Assembly: GCA_027946365.1 (NCBI GenBank)
Contig: JAPEUQ010000018.1
Span: forward strand, 310,001-374,000
Length of the DNA stretch: 64,000 nucleotides
Direction: 5' to 3'
Source of the DNA: Kalmusia sp. IMI 367209
Lineage: Eukaryota; Ascomycota; Dothideomycetes; Pleosporales; Didymosphaeriaceae
Part shown: piece after piece, positions 1-11,321 of the stretch
How the letters are laid out: each line of letters opens with the position of its first letter
Numbering within the stretch: the stretch's first letter is position 1
Notes under the pieces: generated by a model
Told to the model about the DNA's origin: nothing
Seen by the model: the letters and a program-made list of their open reading frames with translations, nothing else
Database searches by the model: none
Position numbers and translations under genes: made by a program

Positions 1-1311
1 TCAACAAATTCGATAGAAATGTGATGTTAAACCGTCAGCCAAGTACTACAGCTCAAACCGTCAGATGATATAGACGATGATAAGGCTAACAAACAAGCGA
101 GGTGGGGTAGAAAACATTCGACTGAGCTACACGCACGCATTGCCGATCCTTGGGCGGCGCGTCCCACATGTCAGGGCACCTCCAATAGTGCATCATTCCG
201 CAGATCGGTGCGGCGATGTTTGCCTTGTGTTTGACTTTTTCTCTTCGCAAAAGACATAATCGAATCTTTTAAGGAGACTCGACATACTGCATTGCTGGAT
301 TAAGGACGGATGCGCTCGTCGATAACCTTTTCTTTCGGTAACTGTTACGCTGCGAGGTAAATTTTCACGCTCTCTCTGATTCTCTCGTAAGATTTGGAAG
401 CCCTTGCCTGACTCCCGTGTAACTTATGATGTGGTCGTCGCGGAGACATTTCGTGCTTGGCCAATTGCAATGCACCACTTGGATGTACAACAGCTCGCCT
501 CTTACAAAACTTTTCTTGGACGTCATAAGTTTGCTGAACTGTGAGTCACAATCAAATTTGTCGCTGACGGGTGACTCGTGAACGATCCAGCCCGTAGATC
601 GCACTAAGGGTCTTGTCACAACTACCAATAGCACAACTTCAGCATATTTTCAGTCTGGAAAATGGACTGATCTTCTCAGAGCGCAGTAGGCGAACGGAAT
701 AATAGAGACTCGACCAGGTGTCCGGTTTATCTGGTTTGCTTATCTGCTATCTGTATCTGCCAAACTTCGTGCCATTTCTTAAATGAGAAAGTGGCTTGTT
801 TGAAATGACACAAGCATGAGTGTGACACTACGGATGGAGGCATGACTGGAGGGACATGTTGCTTACAGAATCAAGACCCCGCAAGCAATATAGTGACACG
901 TTTCATCGCATCGATATCCGGTGAAGTCGTTTGGCATGTCGCACGATAAAAGTGGCTGAGCGTCGAAGAGCAACCTGATAATCGTGTCTAATTTTGCGTA
1001 GACGAATTATATGTTCCATTTTCTATGAGTACTTGTTTTTCGGTACTACCTCCGTGCTGTATTGATAAGATGGCGAAATTGAATGAGTGTGTAGCCTACA
1101 CTACCGTGCGAGCTGTACCGGCCGACGACCAATACTTCTTCGGGTCCTTATCTCAAACTCCACACATAAATGATCATCTTGACCGATTACGTCGCTTGAG
1201 TGCTAGAGTCTAACCAATACGATTGCGACGTCTATGCATTCGTTGAGAGAAAGTCAAGGTTCCGTATCGCCCCTAAACTAAGAGATCCAGTCAGCAGCGT
1301 CGCCACCAAAG
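1..1311. other. Gene-poor stretch, no supported gene
   Basis: Only short unrelated open frames occur on both strands, and none shows a recognisable domain or a plausible splice partner. A 10-base direct repeat (AAACCGTCAG) occurs twice within the first 65 bases. I see nothing else to annotate. Confidence 0.5.
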
Positions 1312-2592
1312 CTAAGTGTCAAATGGAGGGCCTACCACGCACTGTTTCACATCGATTTGTGCCTGGACAGTGTTCGCCCTGGCCTCGAACGCTTTCCAAA
1401 GAGCGCTCCTCCCGGCCGGTTCCCCTGTCTTCCAATTCTCATCTTTATCCAGCTGCTCCATCCAACCCTGTCTGATCTCTCTCCTTTTCGCCCTTTGGCT
1501 CCTCTCACCGCCTTCGGGCTCATTCCACTCGCAGTGAATACGGTTCATATCCAAAGACAATTTTTCATACACACTGTCAAACTCCAGATTCCGCTGTATG
1601 AAGAGGCACCTCAATTCTTCAGGCCATCCAAGAAACTCCTGTCCAGGAATTAAGTCGTCAGAATGCTGACTTATACCATGTATCGTCCAACTACCAGGTC
1701 GCCAAAAATCCTGATCGCAATCCGTCATCGGGCAGGACCGGGGCGTAAATTGGACTTTATGGAAGTCTTCTGGTTCGAAATGGTGTTGATCTAGGGCAGC
1801 CATCATCATAGCGCCCAAACCGTGACGTTGCAAGTCCAGCCTCAACGCCACATACTTTGCTTTTTCATATTCGCCGACTGGGCCGGTAAACTTGCGCATT
1901 GGGATCAAGACCGTTTTGTGCCTCGGGCCTGATGCAAGCTCTTCCCACCCATTAACACCAACGAATCGGTGCAGTGACCTCTTATTCCTTGTAGAATGCC
2001 CGACGGGCTCGGCGCCAATATAAGGCCCATTGACGAGAACAGAAACGTCAATACTGGGAGGACAAGCTTTGGCAAGGCTGGCCAGGCACTTGTTGCCCCA
2101 ATTTTGATTTATCACGATGCGTTTCACTCTCGGAAACCTCTTCTTTAAGGCTGTCCAGAAGCCATGCACCAGGCTATAGTTGACATCCAGAAGACTACCT
2201 CGTAGGTTCAGCATACGGTCCGCATCAATCCCATACTCGATTTCAATATTTTGCACGTGATCCAGAAAAGACATGTCGTGACACGTGCGGCCAGGCCATC
2301 CACCATCGACGAGCCAGGCTGCGTCAACATGATAGTACGTGTGCGGGTCTGCCCAGAAAGCCTTAGATGCTTCAGCTCGAAGCATGGAAGATACGTGCAT
2401 AAGCTGGAAGAGAGTTGCCCGGTCGTCGGAGCAATAAGCCAAGATGAGCAATTGTAGCTCGGGAGGCAAATGGAGCACGAATGGGAGAGTACTAGTCTGC
2501 GGAGTCGATCCATGAGATACGGGAGAACATTGGGCTGCGTTATGTAGAAGACGCTGACCGAACGGAATGCGTTCTTCGCCTGCGGTTGTCAT
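1312..2592 (-). CDS. F-box-like hypothetical protein
   Basis: A single-exon protein of about 426 residues if translation starts at the ATG at 2592. Near the N-terminus, PFVLHLPPELQLLILAYC followed by a leucine-rich helix and 'MLRAEASKAFWADP' has the look of the degenerate F-box that opens many fungal proteins, which would dock the protein to SKP1 in an SCF ubiquitin ligase. The rest (aromatic-rich, ending in a charged helix with EWNEPEGGERSQRAKRR) is typical of this large, poorly characterised fungal group. The frame stays open upstream: an ATG at 2682 would add 30 residues, and a different frame has an ATG at 2803 that could be a short first exon. The start is therefore uncertain. No substrate-binding repeats (LRR, WD40) are visible, so its target is unknown. 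Confidence 0.6.
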   Translation of the reverse strand: MTTAGEERIPFGQRLLHNAAQCSPVSHGSTPQTSTLPFVLHLPPELQLLILAYCSDDRATLFQLMHVSSMLRAEASKAFWADPHTYYHVDAAWLVDGGWPGRTCHDMSFLDHVQNIEIEYGIDADRMLNLRGSLLDVNYSLVHGFWTALKKRFPRVKRIVINQNWGNKCLASLAKACPPSIDVSVLVNGPYIGAEPVGHSTRNKRSLHRFVGVNGWEELASGPRHKTVLIPMRKFTGPVGEYEKAKYVALRLDLQRHGLGAMMMAALDQHHFEPEDFHKVQFTPRSCPMTDCDQDFWRPGSWTIHGISQHSDDLIPGQEFLGWPEELRCLFIQRNLEFDSVYEKLSLDMNRIHCEWNEPEGGERSQRAKRREIRQGWMEQLDKDENWKTGEPAGRSALWKAFEARANTVQAQIDVKQCVVGPPFDT

Positions 2593-2803
2593 GTGAAGTC
2601 TCCAGTTCAAAGGCTCCCTCAAGGGCCCTCTGACGAATGGAATCAGCGTCCCGAGTAGATTGGTGTGATGCTCGCGTAACATTCCGGCCGAAACTTGTTT
2701 GATGTACCGATTCAGGTGGTGAGCTCGCGTCAAGCCTGACAGGAAAGAAGGGCGACGGAGCTTCCAATCTTGGGGTCGTAGGAGCGTTTCTGTTTTTCAG
2801 CAT

Positions 2804-3364
2804 TCATTTAGGAGCACCAGAAGTCTGCGAAATAGTAAATAGATAGGCGGAGCATTTGTAGCTTAGCTTGAAACGAGGTGTTTGGAGGACACAAAGGTAG
2901 TAGTATAAGACGACCTCTTCCCAAACATGTAGGGCGCAAAATCTCCGCGTGGTAGTGAGGAAAATTCCTCACGTCCCAAGCAGTGACTTGTTACTTGTAA
3001 CACTATATGCACAGGTGCACAGGCCAGATCTTTGCCTAATGTATGCTAGGGCAGTGACTGAGATGCTGTGGCGCTCCTTCGCCGTGATTATAAACCGCAC
3101 GTTGTTCCTCCTCATGAGATTCCATGTCTTTTCGTGATTAACGGTGCTATGGATATGCTCCCTTTTCCTATGGCCAATGCCTTCTGATTGGTCGTTGTGC
3201 TCTCAGAACATACAGTATGGCAAGGGTATGAGTGGTAGTTGAATCAAGCTTGAGAGACAAACCAGTCGCGAAGGAGCAAGCATTTCGTAGAAACCATAGC
3301 TATATGGTGGTACGACCAAACAAATTTTGGCTCTTAAGATTTACATATCTTCCCGTGCCATGAA
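2804..3364. other. Intergenic region
   Basis: Space between the F-box-like gene and the 3' end of the Sld7 gene. No coding frame of interest and no RNA gene recognised. Confidence 0.5.
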
Positions 3365-4982
3365 TCACCCCGGCACTATCTCCTCTTGCTTGCGTCTACT
3401 TCGGGGAGAACCCATATGGACATTCCCTTCATTATTGGAAGCTACCGTCTTCTGCCTAGCCCCACTAGGCATATCAAAAGGACTCGCTCGACTATGCGTA
3501 GAGCCTGGAATACCAAGACGATGTTCTCGCCCCGGTGTCACCTGTAAATCAGTAGCGTTGTCACCCGGCAGTGGCTGTGCGAGTGGATCTGTGCACAAGA
3601 TAGCAAGTAGTCTCTCTACCACATCACGTAATCGATCGGGCTGTGAGTGTAGGGGTTTCGATGCTATATGTTTTCTCTGTCAAGGGTTAAGCCTGCATCT
3701 TGAGAAGGTTGATGGGGAGACTTACAAAGGCAAGCACTGCGCTCTTGTACGTCTGGTGGTAGATTAATTTATATTCTTCATCCTTTGCAACCTCTTCGGC
3801 CGCGGCTTCTGCGTTGAGTTGCTCCTCGTTTTGTACGCCTGGTGCGATGGATCCTCGCCGAGACTTGTTCTTCTTTCGTTGTTGGAGACCGTGCATTCGC
3901 ATTGCGGCCATGACGACCCTCGACAAAGCCTCTTTGTTCCTCGACTCTGTCGTTGGCTCTTCCGGTTGGGTTGGTATGGTCGCAACTTGCGACAAGGCGG
4001 AGCGCTTGACATGATTGTCTAATGCTCCCCTCCTGCTCAATGGTCGGATATCGGAGCAAATGCTGGGTGATCTCGAAAGCTGTCTAGACGGTGGACGCGA
4101 TAATGCAAGTGCTGAATTCGGCCTCGAATCGGAATACGGAAGCGTTTTAGTTTCGATAGAGAGGGACTTTCGGTGGCTAGTTGTGCGCTGGCTCTCCTGG
4201 GCTTTAGCAGCGGCCGCAGCTACGCCCTCACCGCCTTTTCCTCTAGCATTCTTCCGCGCTTGACTAGCTTCATCGAAAATATCGCGCTTTCGTTTCGGTG
4301 AGTTCGGTATATGTTCAGGGGTATATGTGGGCGGGAGGAACTGCGGCTCGTCCTTGATGGATGGCTCTAGCGCGCTGAATGCAGGCGACAACGGCGTTAT
4401 ATCAGGAAGTGTTTGTTTGTAGAGTAAGTCGGACGAAAGTGGTAATGCATGTACCCTGAGCTCAGGCAGCTCCTCTAGAGGGACGTGAGAATGGGTGGGC
4501 GATGAGGAGGGCGGTGTCGGCAGCGCACCATGAGCAGGCGCAGCAATTGTGCCATAAAACAAGATCTCTGTTATCTTGGGTCCAGTTGTATTCGACTGCT
4601 CGCCTTCCACTTTCGCAAGTATGCCTACTGGTGATTGTGCGCGCGCATATGCCCACCACTCGTCCACCGGCTCCACTCCTATCGTGTCGACAGCAGCGGG
4701 TTTGCTAAGAAGTATCGACGAAAACCAGTCTTCAGTCACTTCGCTTGTCGTCCATACATCTAAGCTCGGGCCAGCAGAGAGATATAGTGGTATTCGTGCA
4801 GTGTCGACGGTTGCGAGGAAGCGGAGCGATGCGGCGGGGAAGGGGGTGGACGCAGCATTCTGCGACGCGAGGCTGATGTCTGCGGAAGCTTAGGAATCCG
4901 CATGGCATATTAGAGCGGGCGAAGTACCTTTGACTACTCTGTCATCTTGGAGAAAAATGTCTCCACTCCAAATGTCAGTCAT
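3365..4982 (-). CDS. sld7: DNA replication regulator Sld7-like protein
   Basis: Three exons, 4928-4982, 3726-4879 and 3365-3676, give 506 residues with both junctions in frame. The N-terminus MTDIWSGDIFLQ is the typical Sld7 opening. The C-terminal block, with RVVMAAMRMHGLQQRKK, then EYKLIYHQTYKSAVLAF spliced to RKHIASKPL and DRLRDVVERLLAILCTDPL, matches what I know of the Sld7 C-terminal domain. Choosing the acceptor at 3677-3678 restores the conserved F-RKH junction, which supports the model. Sld7 binds Sld3 and helps load Cdc45 at origins, in concert with Dpb11 and CDK, in the nucleus. The middle (about residues 110-380) is Ser/Pro-rich and disordered and contains a basic KRKRD patch. The introns are short (48 and 49 nt). 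The family call rests on motif memory and was not tested by a search. Confidence 0.8.
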
Positions 4983-5713
4983 GGGAATGGCGTAATGCAG
5001 GGGATGGTGGGACTGGTCATGGTATCAATAGAGTCGGAATGACGCGCCTCGGCTCGCGTCGATTTACGCGACTGCACGTGCGCATGCGTTCACCTCGAGT
5101 CTAACTACCATCCCGCAGCTAACGTCCATGGTACCTGTTCATCATTCTCAATATCACAGAAAAGGTCATTCCGCACAAAAGCGAATAAACTGGTGTGGAA
5201 CATTACGATGACTATATTCGCTCAGCAATAATGAACTTCAACAAGCCTAAAAGGACAACAACTTAGAACAGTCACGCTTTGTTATTTGCCATTCCGAGGA
5301 TCCACAGATACAAAAACGCTACGGACTTTACCATCACATTCCACAACTCCTTCAGAGTGTTCTAATCATCCTGTCTGTAATTCTTCATGTCTGACCCCAA
5401 GTGCCTCTACACAATGTACAGATGAGGCGCCTACATGTCGTATGGAGTTACCATTATCAATTTCTATTACAAGTCCCTTGCTACCTAGAAGCTGAGGCGC
5501 AGTTTTGCACGTTTACAATTCCGCCCTTGACCCTATATCTGTCTCCCTCCCGTTTTGCGGTGATTCAGCCTCATGCCTCGCATTGACAGCGTCCATATCC
5601 GCCTTCTGCCACATAGTCTGATCGTCCAAGCTCTTGACATTCTTTCGGCGTCACTTTTGTACAACATACAAAGTCAGAGTAGCCCAGAGGCGAATCCGGA
5701 GCACACTCTGGCT
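4983..5713. other. Intergenic, AT-richer stretch
   Basis: Upstream of the Sld7 gene and downstream of the protease relic. If the protease relic once had its C-terminal third it should lie here on the minus strand, but I cannot recognise it among the frames. Confidence 0.4.
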
Positions 5714-6560
5714 AGTAACCACATGTGGGCCACGGCGCTATTGATGGAGGTGCAGATGGAGTTGGTGAATCATTCCATCTGAGCGTTTGAGTTATGCTCG
5801 AATTTGTTTGCTCTGTGATACCGGTGAGTTGAGCTACTAGGTCCCAAGTTGTATCGTTGATCAAGGCGAAGGTTATGTTGTTTGGTATGAAACGAGCTTT
5901 GTCGTAGCCTCCGACAGTAAGGCTTGCTCCCGCTCCATTTCCGCCTTCTCCTAAGGCCACAATCATCAGGCTTTGCTCTTTTGGTGTGATGAGAGGAGAT
6001 TACGGTAAAAAGCCCCTGCCGTGTAAGTGTAAGAGAGCGATTAGATCTGCTCGTTCTGTTTCAACAAAGTTAAGAAGCTAGCATCTTGGTTCATGATATT
6101 TGAAGAGTTTGTCGGACGCGGTGAAAGTCCGAATTGGCCCTTTTTGGCTTAGCATTGACTAGTTGGATTCAAGAAACTGGTTTCACCTAAGTACAAACCC
6201 GAAATAATACTAGTTATAATCGATCGATTGACACGGACGCTTTCTCCTCTCGGACCCCTAGTCGCGATTGTGTCGAAACTCAAATATACTCGATATTTCT
6301 CAACATCTCCACTATTAGGAATCTCATTCTCTAAGCTTAGTCCAACTCGTAGCATCCTTGTCTCTCCCACATATTAGACGCAGATTCTTTGCTGCTACCC
6401 CACCTTTTTCGGCAACTATAGTCAGGCTCTTCACACCCAAGAGGCTCAATGATGCATGTTGCTCGCCCAGATGTTGCGGGCAAGAGTCTTACGACTCGTG
6501 GCGGGGTACCGATTTGGAAAGGAAATATGCTCTATTTTCTGTTATCACCATCACTGAGGG
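5714..6560 (-). pseudogene. Decayed fungal aspartic protease (peptidase A1) gene
   Basis: Read on the minus strand, three frames carry consecutive pieces of one fungal pepsin-like protein. First comes FPFQIGTPPRVVRLLPATSG (about 6435-6525), the usual start of the A1 fold. A frameshift near 6330-6350 leads to a block ending SGLYLGETSFLNPTSQC. Two in-frame stops follow, TAA at 6149-6151 and TAA at 6041-6043, before SLSYTYTAGAFYR, the 'SYTAGAYY' signature of this family. Another stop (TGA at 5966-5968) and a frameshift precede ASLTVGGYDKARFIPNNITF. A further stop (TAG at 6532-6534) replaces a probable Trp just before the IGTPP block. The stops are the changes expected from CAA to TAA and TGG to TAG mutation. 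The gene is not expressible as a full protease; the C-terminal domain is not recognisable. Confidence 0.75.
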
Positions 6561-7554
6561 AAATCTAGGGTCTTCGTTCCCCAAACGGCTACACTTACAA
6601 TTCGTCACTAGGCTCTACGCTAACTGCTTTTCCCATCTTGGAGATCTTCAAGTTATACACAAAGTAGCAGTACCAATGACGATTGGTGCCGCATTCATTC
6701 CACCACACTCTACGCGCGTCCTATGGTCGTAGACTACGTGATGATACTCTTTGGTGAAAATCATCGAACGGAACCTAACCCCGACGTATATTTAGATAGG
6801 TAAGTATCAACGGTATATTACTATCACATCTGTGTTTCGTTGGATAAAGAAATGTATCTGATAGAGAAACACCATTATTAGTCACAGCGTTGCTAGACCT
6901 ATTCTCGGATCATTGTTTGCTTTTTTTCCCTCATCGCCATCAATTTCATCATCAGATGATCGAAAAGACGATTATGTGTTACATTGTACGAAGGTGTATT
7001 GGTCGACTCACCTGTACGTGTTCAGCTAAGGAATTATTTAATCTGTCTAGAATGGCGGGGGAACCAACGACAATAAATAGTTTGCTCTTGTAATGCACGA
7101 GATAATCTGAACCCAGCACTGCCTCGTGATCTACACGGTATGTCTGAACAGAGAACAGTGCTTGTGTGATATACTGGTACCGTACTTCGCATGCATCTCC
7201 GAACAATCTCTCTTACACGGGTACACAACAAGCGAAGGCGCCCGGGAGATAAGCGCTCTACAGTAGAAAGATTATTTTCGTAACTCAAGTTGTCTGCAAG
7301 ATCTAGGCTACTAGAGCCAGGTCAAGCATATAAATTTACAAGTAAATGGCACAACAGCTACACGCGAAATTATACTCGAAGATACATCATGCAAACCGTA
7401 TCGATTCAATTTTGAATCACGTAGCATTCCCACTTAGAGGCTAGCGCCACCAGAATCGTCTTCTCCAACACACCGTCAAATTATTCTCCGGGATTTCTAA
7501 CAGGACTTTTTCTCTGCGTCGTTTCCCTCACTGAACGTTCTATCGACGAGATGT
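6561..7554. other. Gene-poor stretch between two relics
   Basis: AT-rich sequence with short frames only. It may contain the 5' region of the protease relic at its left end. I see no recognisable domain, tRNA or intact transposon feature. Confidence 0.45.
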
Positions 7555-8520
7555 GCACAAAATCATCGCTGTTCTCGAATATCGGATCGGCTCCGTTCAG
7601 AGAATTCGCGCGCTATCTACATGTCTAAGACCACCTAGAAAACTATCATACTTTTCGAATTTTCTTTCCTCGATTGGTATAAACACTACTCCCATCCGTT
7701 CGTATATGTGTTCCCCTTGCCCTAGCTATCTGATCACCATGAACCAAAGCTTATCGTGCCCTTGTTCACTCTCGTCGTGAAACCATTTCCCAATGAAAAG
7801 ACAAAACAACACATCGCCTTCTTCAACCGAAAATCTATGGTCATTCCAGATGTTGTAATCCTCATGGAAGTAGATAGAAATATCCTTGAATTTGAGATAT
7901 GTAGACTTGTACTACGGCTTTTCGATATTGGTCTACGGTCGGTGGACAGTCACTCGGACTAGCAGGCCTGAAACCTTGAGTATTGGTGACTGGAAACTTC
8001 GAACGCTGGGCTCAGTCTCAATCTCGTAGCTAGTCAGCTTGGTCTCGAAGCCTTCTAGGAAGGCATATTCAACGGCTGACTTCACCGAAATCCATGACCA
8101 CGTTGGCGCTCGCCATTCTGACGGACGGGCATTTCGCTCGAATCGAAACCCATAGATGGAAACCCATGTATGGGAAGTTTTGAGTAGCTAGGGACATACC
8201 AAAGCAGGTCATAGATTAACGAGTCGCTCCATAGACCTGCATGATATGTTGAGCCTCGCGCTTTTTGTTGTAGCTCGGCCACGCCAGATAAGGCAACGAA
8301 GATGTCCTCCTCGTATGAAAGCTGCAGCAGGTTTCACATTTTGTTAGAGGCATCGTTCAGTTCTAGAGAGCTTCGTGAAAACAAGAACGATTTGTAACAA
8401 AAGAAAAAAATTAGAAAACAAGAATTACCTGAAAATGTAGTTCTTGAAGCCATGGCGGTTCGTTTTTCTGGCACTTGAAGTGGAAGCACAGCATACAGGA
8501 TACGAACACTCAGCCGCAGC
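7555..8520 (-). pseudogene. Decayed HET (heterokaryon-incompatibility type) gene, C-terminal two thirds
   Basis: Minus-strand frames carry in order: a block with SVRILYA and TAMASRTTF (about 8420-8520); a plausible intron (donor after TTTCAG near 8428, acceptor CTGCAG near 8325); LSYEEDIFVALSGVAEL and YHAGLWSDSLIYDLLWYV (about 8180-8322); then after a 1-base frameshift near 8150, RPSEWRAPTWSWISV, the hallmark that follows the HET domain in these proteins. The frame continues for about 190 codons to the block GEHIYERMGVVFIP, interrupted by three TAG stops at 7933-7935, 7912-7914 and 7726-7728. HET proteins trigger non-self recognition and cell death after fusion of unlike hyphae. The HET domain proper, which should lie upstream (8520-9300), is not recognisable. 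The preservation of long frame with only TAG stops suggests fairly recent decay, compatible with RIP. Confidence 0.75.
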
Positions 8521-9338
8521 TGTGCAATGTTTTTGCCCAATCAGAAATCTGATATATGTCATCAGGCCGTGCAAGGGCTCACAAGGGAACATTCTTAGTG
8601 TCCGCAATCTACTTGAATCTCGAATCTTCGAATCATGAAGTCCGAAATAAAGTCTTCCGAACTTTTCTAGCGCGATCATTTTGCATACCATTAACACGGC
8701 TCATTAATTCAGAAGCGGGACGTAACCAAAAGAAAACCACGCACTATAGTTCTGGAACTATCTCCGGTATATCAATCGTTCGCGATACATCCTGGTCAAA
8801 GACCGAGAAATCTTCTGCCGGTAAATAGTTTGAATACCAAGCACTACACTTAGTCATTTCACATCCAATTCACTATCTTCCAAGCTATAGTATAAACTAA
8901 TTCACTTATTACTTCAAAGAGCCCATATCTCTTCCTGGCCCTTAACCATATCCATAAGACTAGACCTTGATAATCCCATTTTGTCAACGTCTAGAACTGA
9001 AAACCGGGCGTAACGCAATTCTAGCAACACAATCAGATCCATTGATCATACATCAAAATATTATAGTAGCCCTGGCCCTATAGAGAGGACTCAGTCTTCT
9101 GACTCACCAGGGGTAACCCTTCACTCCTTTGTCGGGGTTGTGACCCGATTCTCGGCTAGACCGACGATTGGAATGACGAAGATCAATATCATCGAGATTT
9201 TGAGTAAAGGAGCACTGTTTTTTGTGTCTTGGTGCAAGGTAAAATGTAGTGAACGAACAAAACAGCAGCTTCTATACTTCTATAGCACTCCTAGCTTCTA
9301 GAGTAAAAGACAAGTCTAGGGTATCTCCATTCAATCAA
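8521..9338. other. AT-rich region upstream of HET relic
   Basis: Expected position of the HET-domain exon, but only scattered short frames remain. The segment around 9080-9180 contains GC-richer sequence with no reading frame that I can interpret. Confidence 0.4.
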
Positions 9339-10467
9339 TCATCGCCACATCAGATCCGGGAACTCTCCCAGCGCCCCGTCCTTTCCACCATCCCAAATCT
9401 CATGCAGGCCATCCAGCTCCGCATACGCCTCCGCAAACTTCAGTCCTCTGCGTCTCTCCCTCTCAATGACATCCCAGTTCCACTCTTCCACCTTGCCCTT
9501 CTCCGGAAGCACACCATCAAACTCAATGCTACCATTTAGTTCCGCCTCATCGCCCTTGTACACCCAGCCCTCAGGCTTTGCGGGGACCATGTCTGCATTG
9601 AAGAGCGCCTGCTCAGGCGGTATTGTCAAGCGTCCGCGTTTGATGACATATCTCGCCAATGCCGTAGCAAACACTGCGCCCTTCAACTTCTCCATATCCA
9701 CATCTTCGCCCTTGATCGACTTTCCCTTGCGCCACGGCTGCAAGCTAAACCCAGATGGCTTCCCCACGCCAGGCTTCACCAAGTGCGTAACGAGATAGAA
9801 CCACTTGCGATCCCAGCTCAGCAACCTTGTCCACATCTCAAACTTCTGGTATGGCAGTATTTCCTTCTTGAAATTACACATGACGCCACCGAGGGCAATC
9901 ATATGCTGCCCACCTGACGTGCCTTCTGTTGCGCCGAGACCGGCTGTCGCAGGCGCCTTTTCTTTGTTGGAGGCGCGCGGCATGTGGAAGCCGTTCTTGG
10001 AGACTTTTCGGATGCCGTTGCGGACGATACTCGTGAAGAGATGCGTCCGCGAGATGTCCATGTCTGCGAAGTATGTGCTATTCGATTTGTGCATATTGAA
10101 GTCGATTTCCATAAGCGGCGCGTGCGTCTGCGTGATGATGGGCTGGAAGAGGGCTTGGGGCGGGATCGGGGTAGGCTGTAGGAATATCTGATACCAGTAT
10201 GCCTTGAAAAAACGAAGCTGCATTCACACTGTCAGCCTGGCGACTATCTGAGCGCTGGGTCGAGGCTAAGGTACATACATGCCATACAAACGGCAGGCTC
10301 TTCAAATTCGAAAGCGCGAAAAGGATCGCAAGCAGCCTCCACACGCCGCCCGGCGCGTTGACACCCGACCATTTCGCCAAAAGAGTGCGATAACTCGGCT
10401 GGCTCGCAAGCGCAGCGACCAAAGCTCCTGCAGCAGCTAGGCTGACCGCGCGCGTCATTGTAACCAT
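9339..10467 (-). CDS. THEM6-like hotdog thioesterase family protein
   Basis: Two exons, 10279-10467 and 9339-10217, encode 355 residues; the 61-nt intron is phase 0. The N-terminus (MVTMTRAVSLAAAGALVAAL and a second hydrophobic stretch LLAILFALSNLKSLPFVWH) looks like a membrane anchor. The body contains NSTYFADMDISRTHLF, corresponding to the N-x-x-Y-x-x-D segment of the 4HBT-type hotdog fold, and PYQKFEMWTRLLSWDRKWFY, the central strand-rich part of THEM6-like proteins. In fungal databases such proteins are often misnamed 'capsule polysaccharide biosynthesis protein'. The expected activity is acyl-CoA or acyl-ester hydrolysis, but the substrate is unknown. An unusually long C-terminal tail follows the hotdog part. 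The start ATG at 10467 is chosen; ATG at 10458 is also possible. Confidence 0.75.
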
Positions 10468-11321
10468 GAAAGACGTTAAAGACAAGGAAAGAAAGAGGAA
10501 GACGGATAACAATCCGCCATAAGAGCGACTAGTCAGCTCTTTATGATATGTACGTTGCTAAGTGGAGTTCACGACGTCTTACGCTATGGTGTAATTCTTA
10601 TCAGGGGCCTCGGCTCGGAAGTAAAAGCGCCGATATCCGGACAAGGGCATTCGCAAGGTGTTCTTAAAACGGCAATCCATTGGTAGACGATGCGACTAGG
10701 AAGAAAAGCTGTAGGTTCGTTGGATGAAATAGTAGCTCGTCTGACCGCTGCGATTCTTACCGAACAGCTTCTCATCAAGAGGCGTGAAATAAGTAGACAT
10801 TTTCAAGTTGAACCACCAGGTGTTGCTAACCTTATTAGGAAGTCCATCGTAGCGTGGTAATCTACAAGCGCGCAAGTTTACTTGAAGGTTACCCGTAGCT
10901 AGGTGCAGTCTCCCCTATCAGTTCTCAAAATGGAGCGCCTAGATGGCGTGCTTTTGTCACACGAGCTTGACGGGGCTTGAAGGCATTCAAGGGAATAAAT
11001 AAGGTTCTCGGATGATTAGTAAAACTGTCGGAGCGGTGAACGGTGTTGGTCCTGTGGCTGTGGCACTTACAACACGCGAAGTAACCGCGCGGAAATATAC
11101 CCAACGACATTGCACATACCACCGTCAGGTCGAATGCATTCCCGCGGGGATCTCGGTGTACATATGGACACCGAAGAGTGTCACGCTCGCTTTTCTTCCA
11201 AACTCGATACTTTGCCCATGACACAAACCTGCACAGACGGCCTACCTCTCGCCTCTTCGGCACGGAAGGATATGCTTCCAAGCGAGCAAGGATGGCTCTT
11301 AGACCCCGAGTCCAATGTTGT
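10468..11321. other. Intergenic region
   Basis: Contains the promoter of the thioesterase gene and the 3' region of TMA64. The open frame at 10925-11281 on the minus strand shows no conserved feature and I do not call it. Confidence 0.5.

Noticed and set aside
9080..9180. Possible retrotransposon LTR end (GC-rich block in an AT-rich area)
   Set aside because: No TG...CA boundaries, primer-binding site, second copy or reverse-transcriptase fragment can be seen in the window.
10925..11281. 118-codon minus-strand frame downstream of TMA64
   Set aside because: No domain, no good splice signals and composition unlike neighbouring genes; probably chance.
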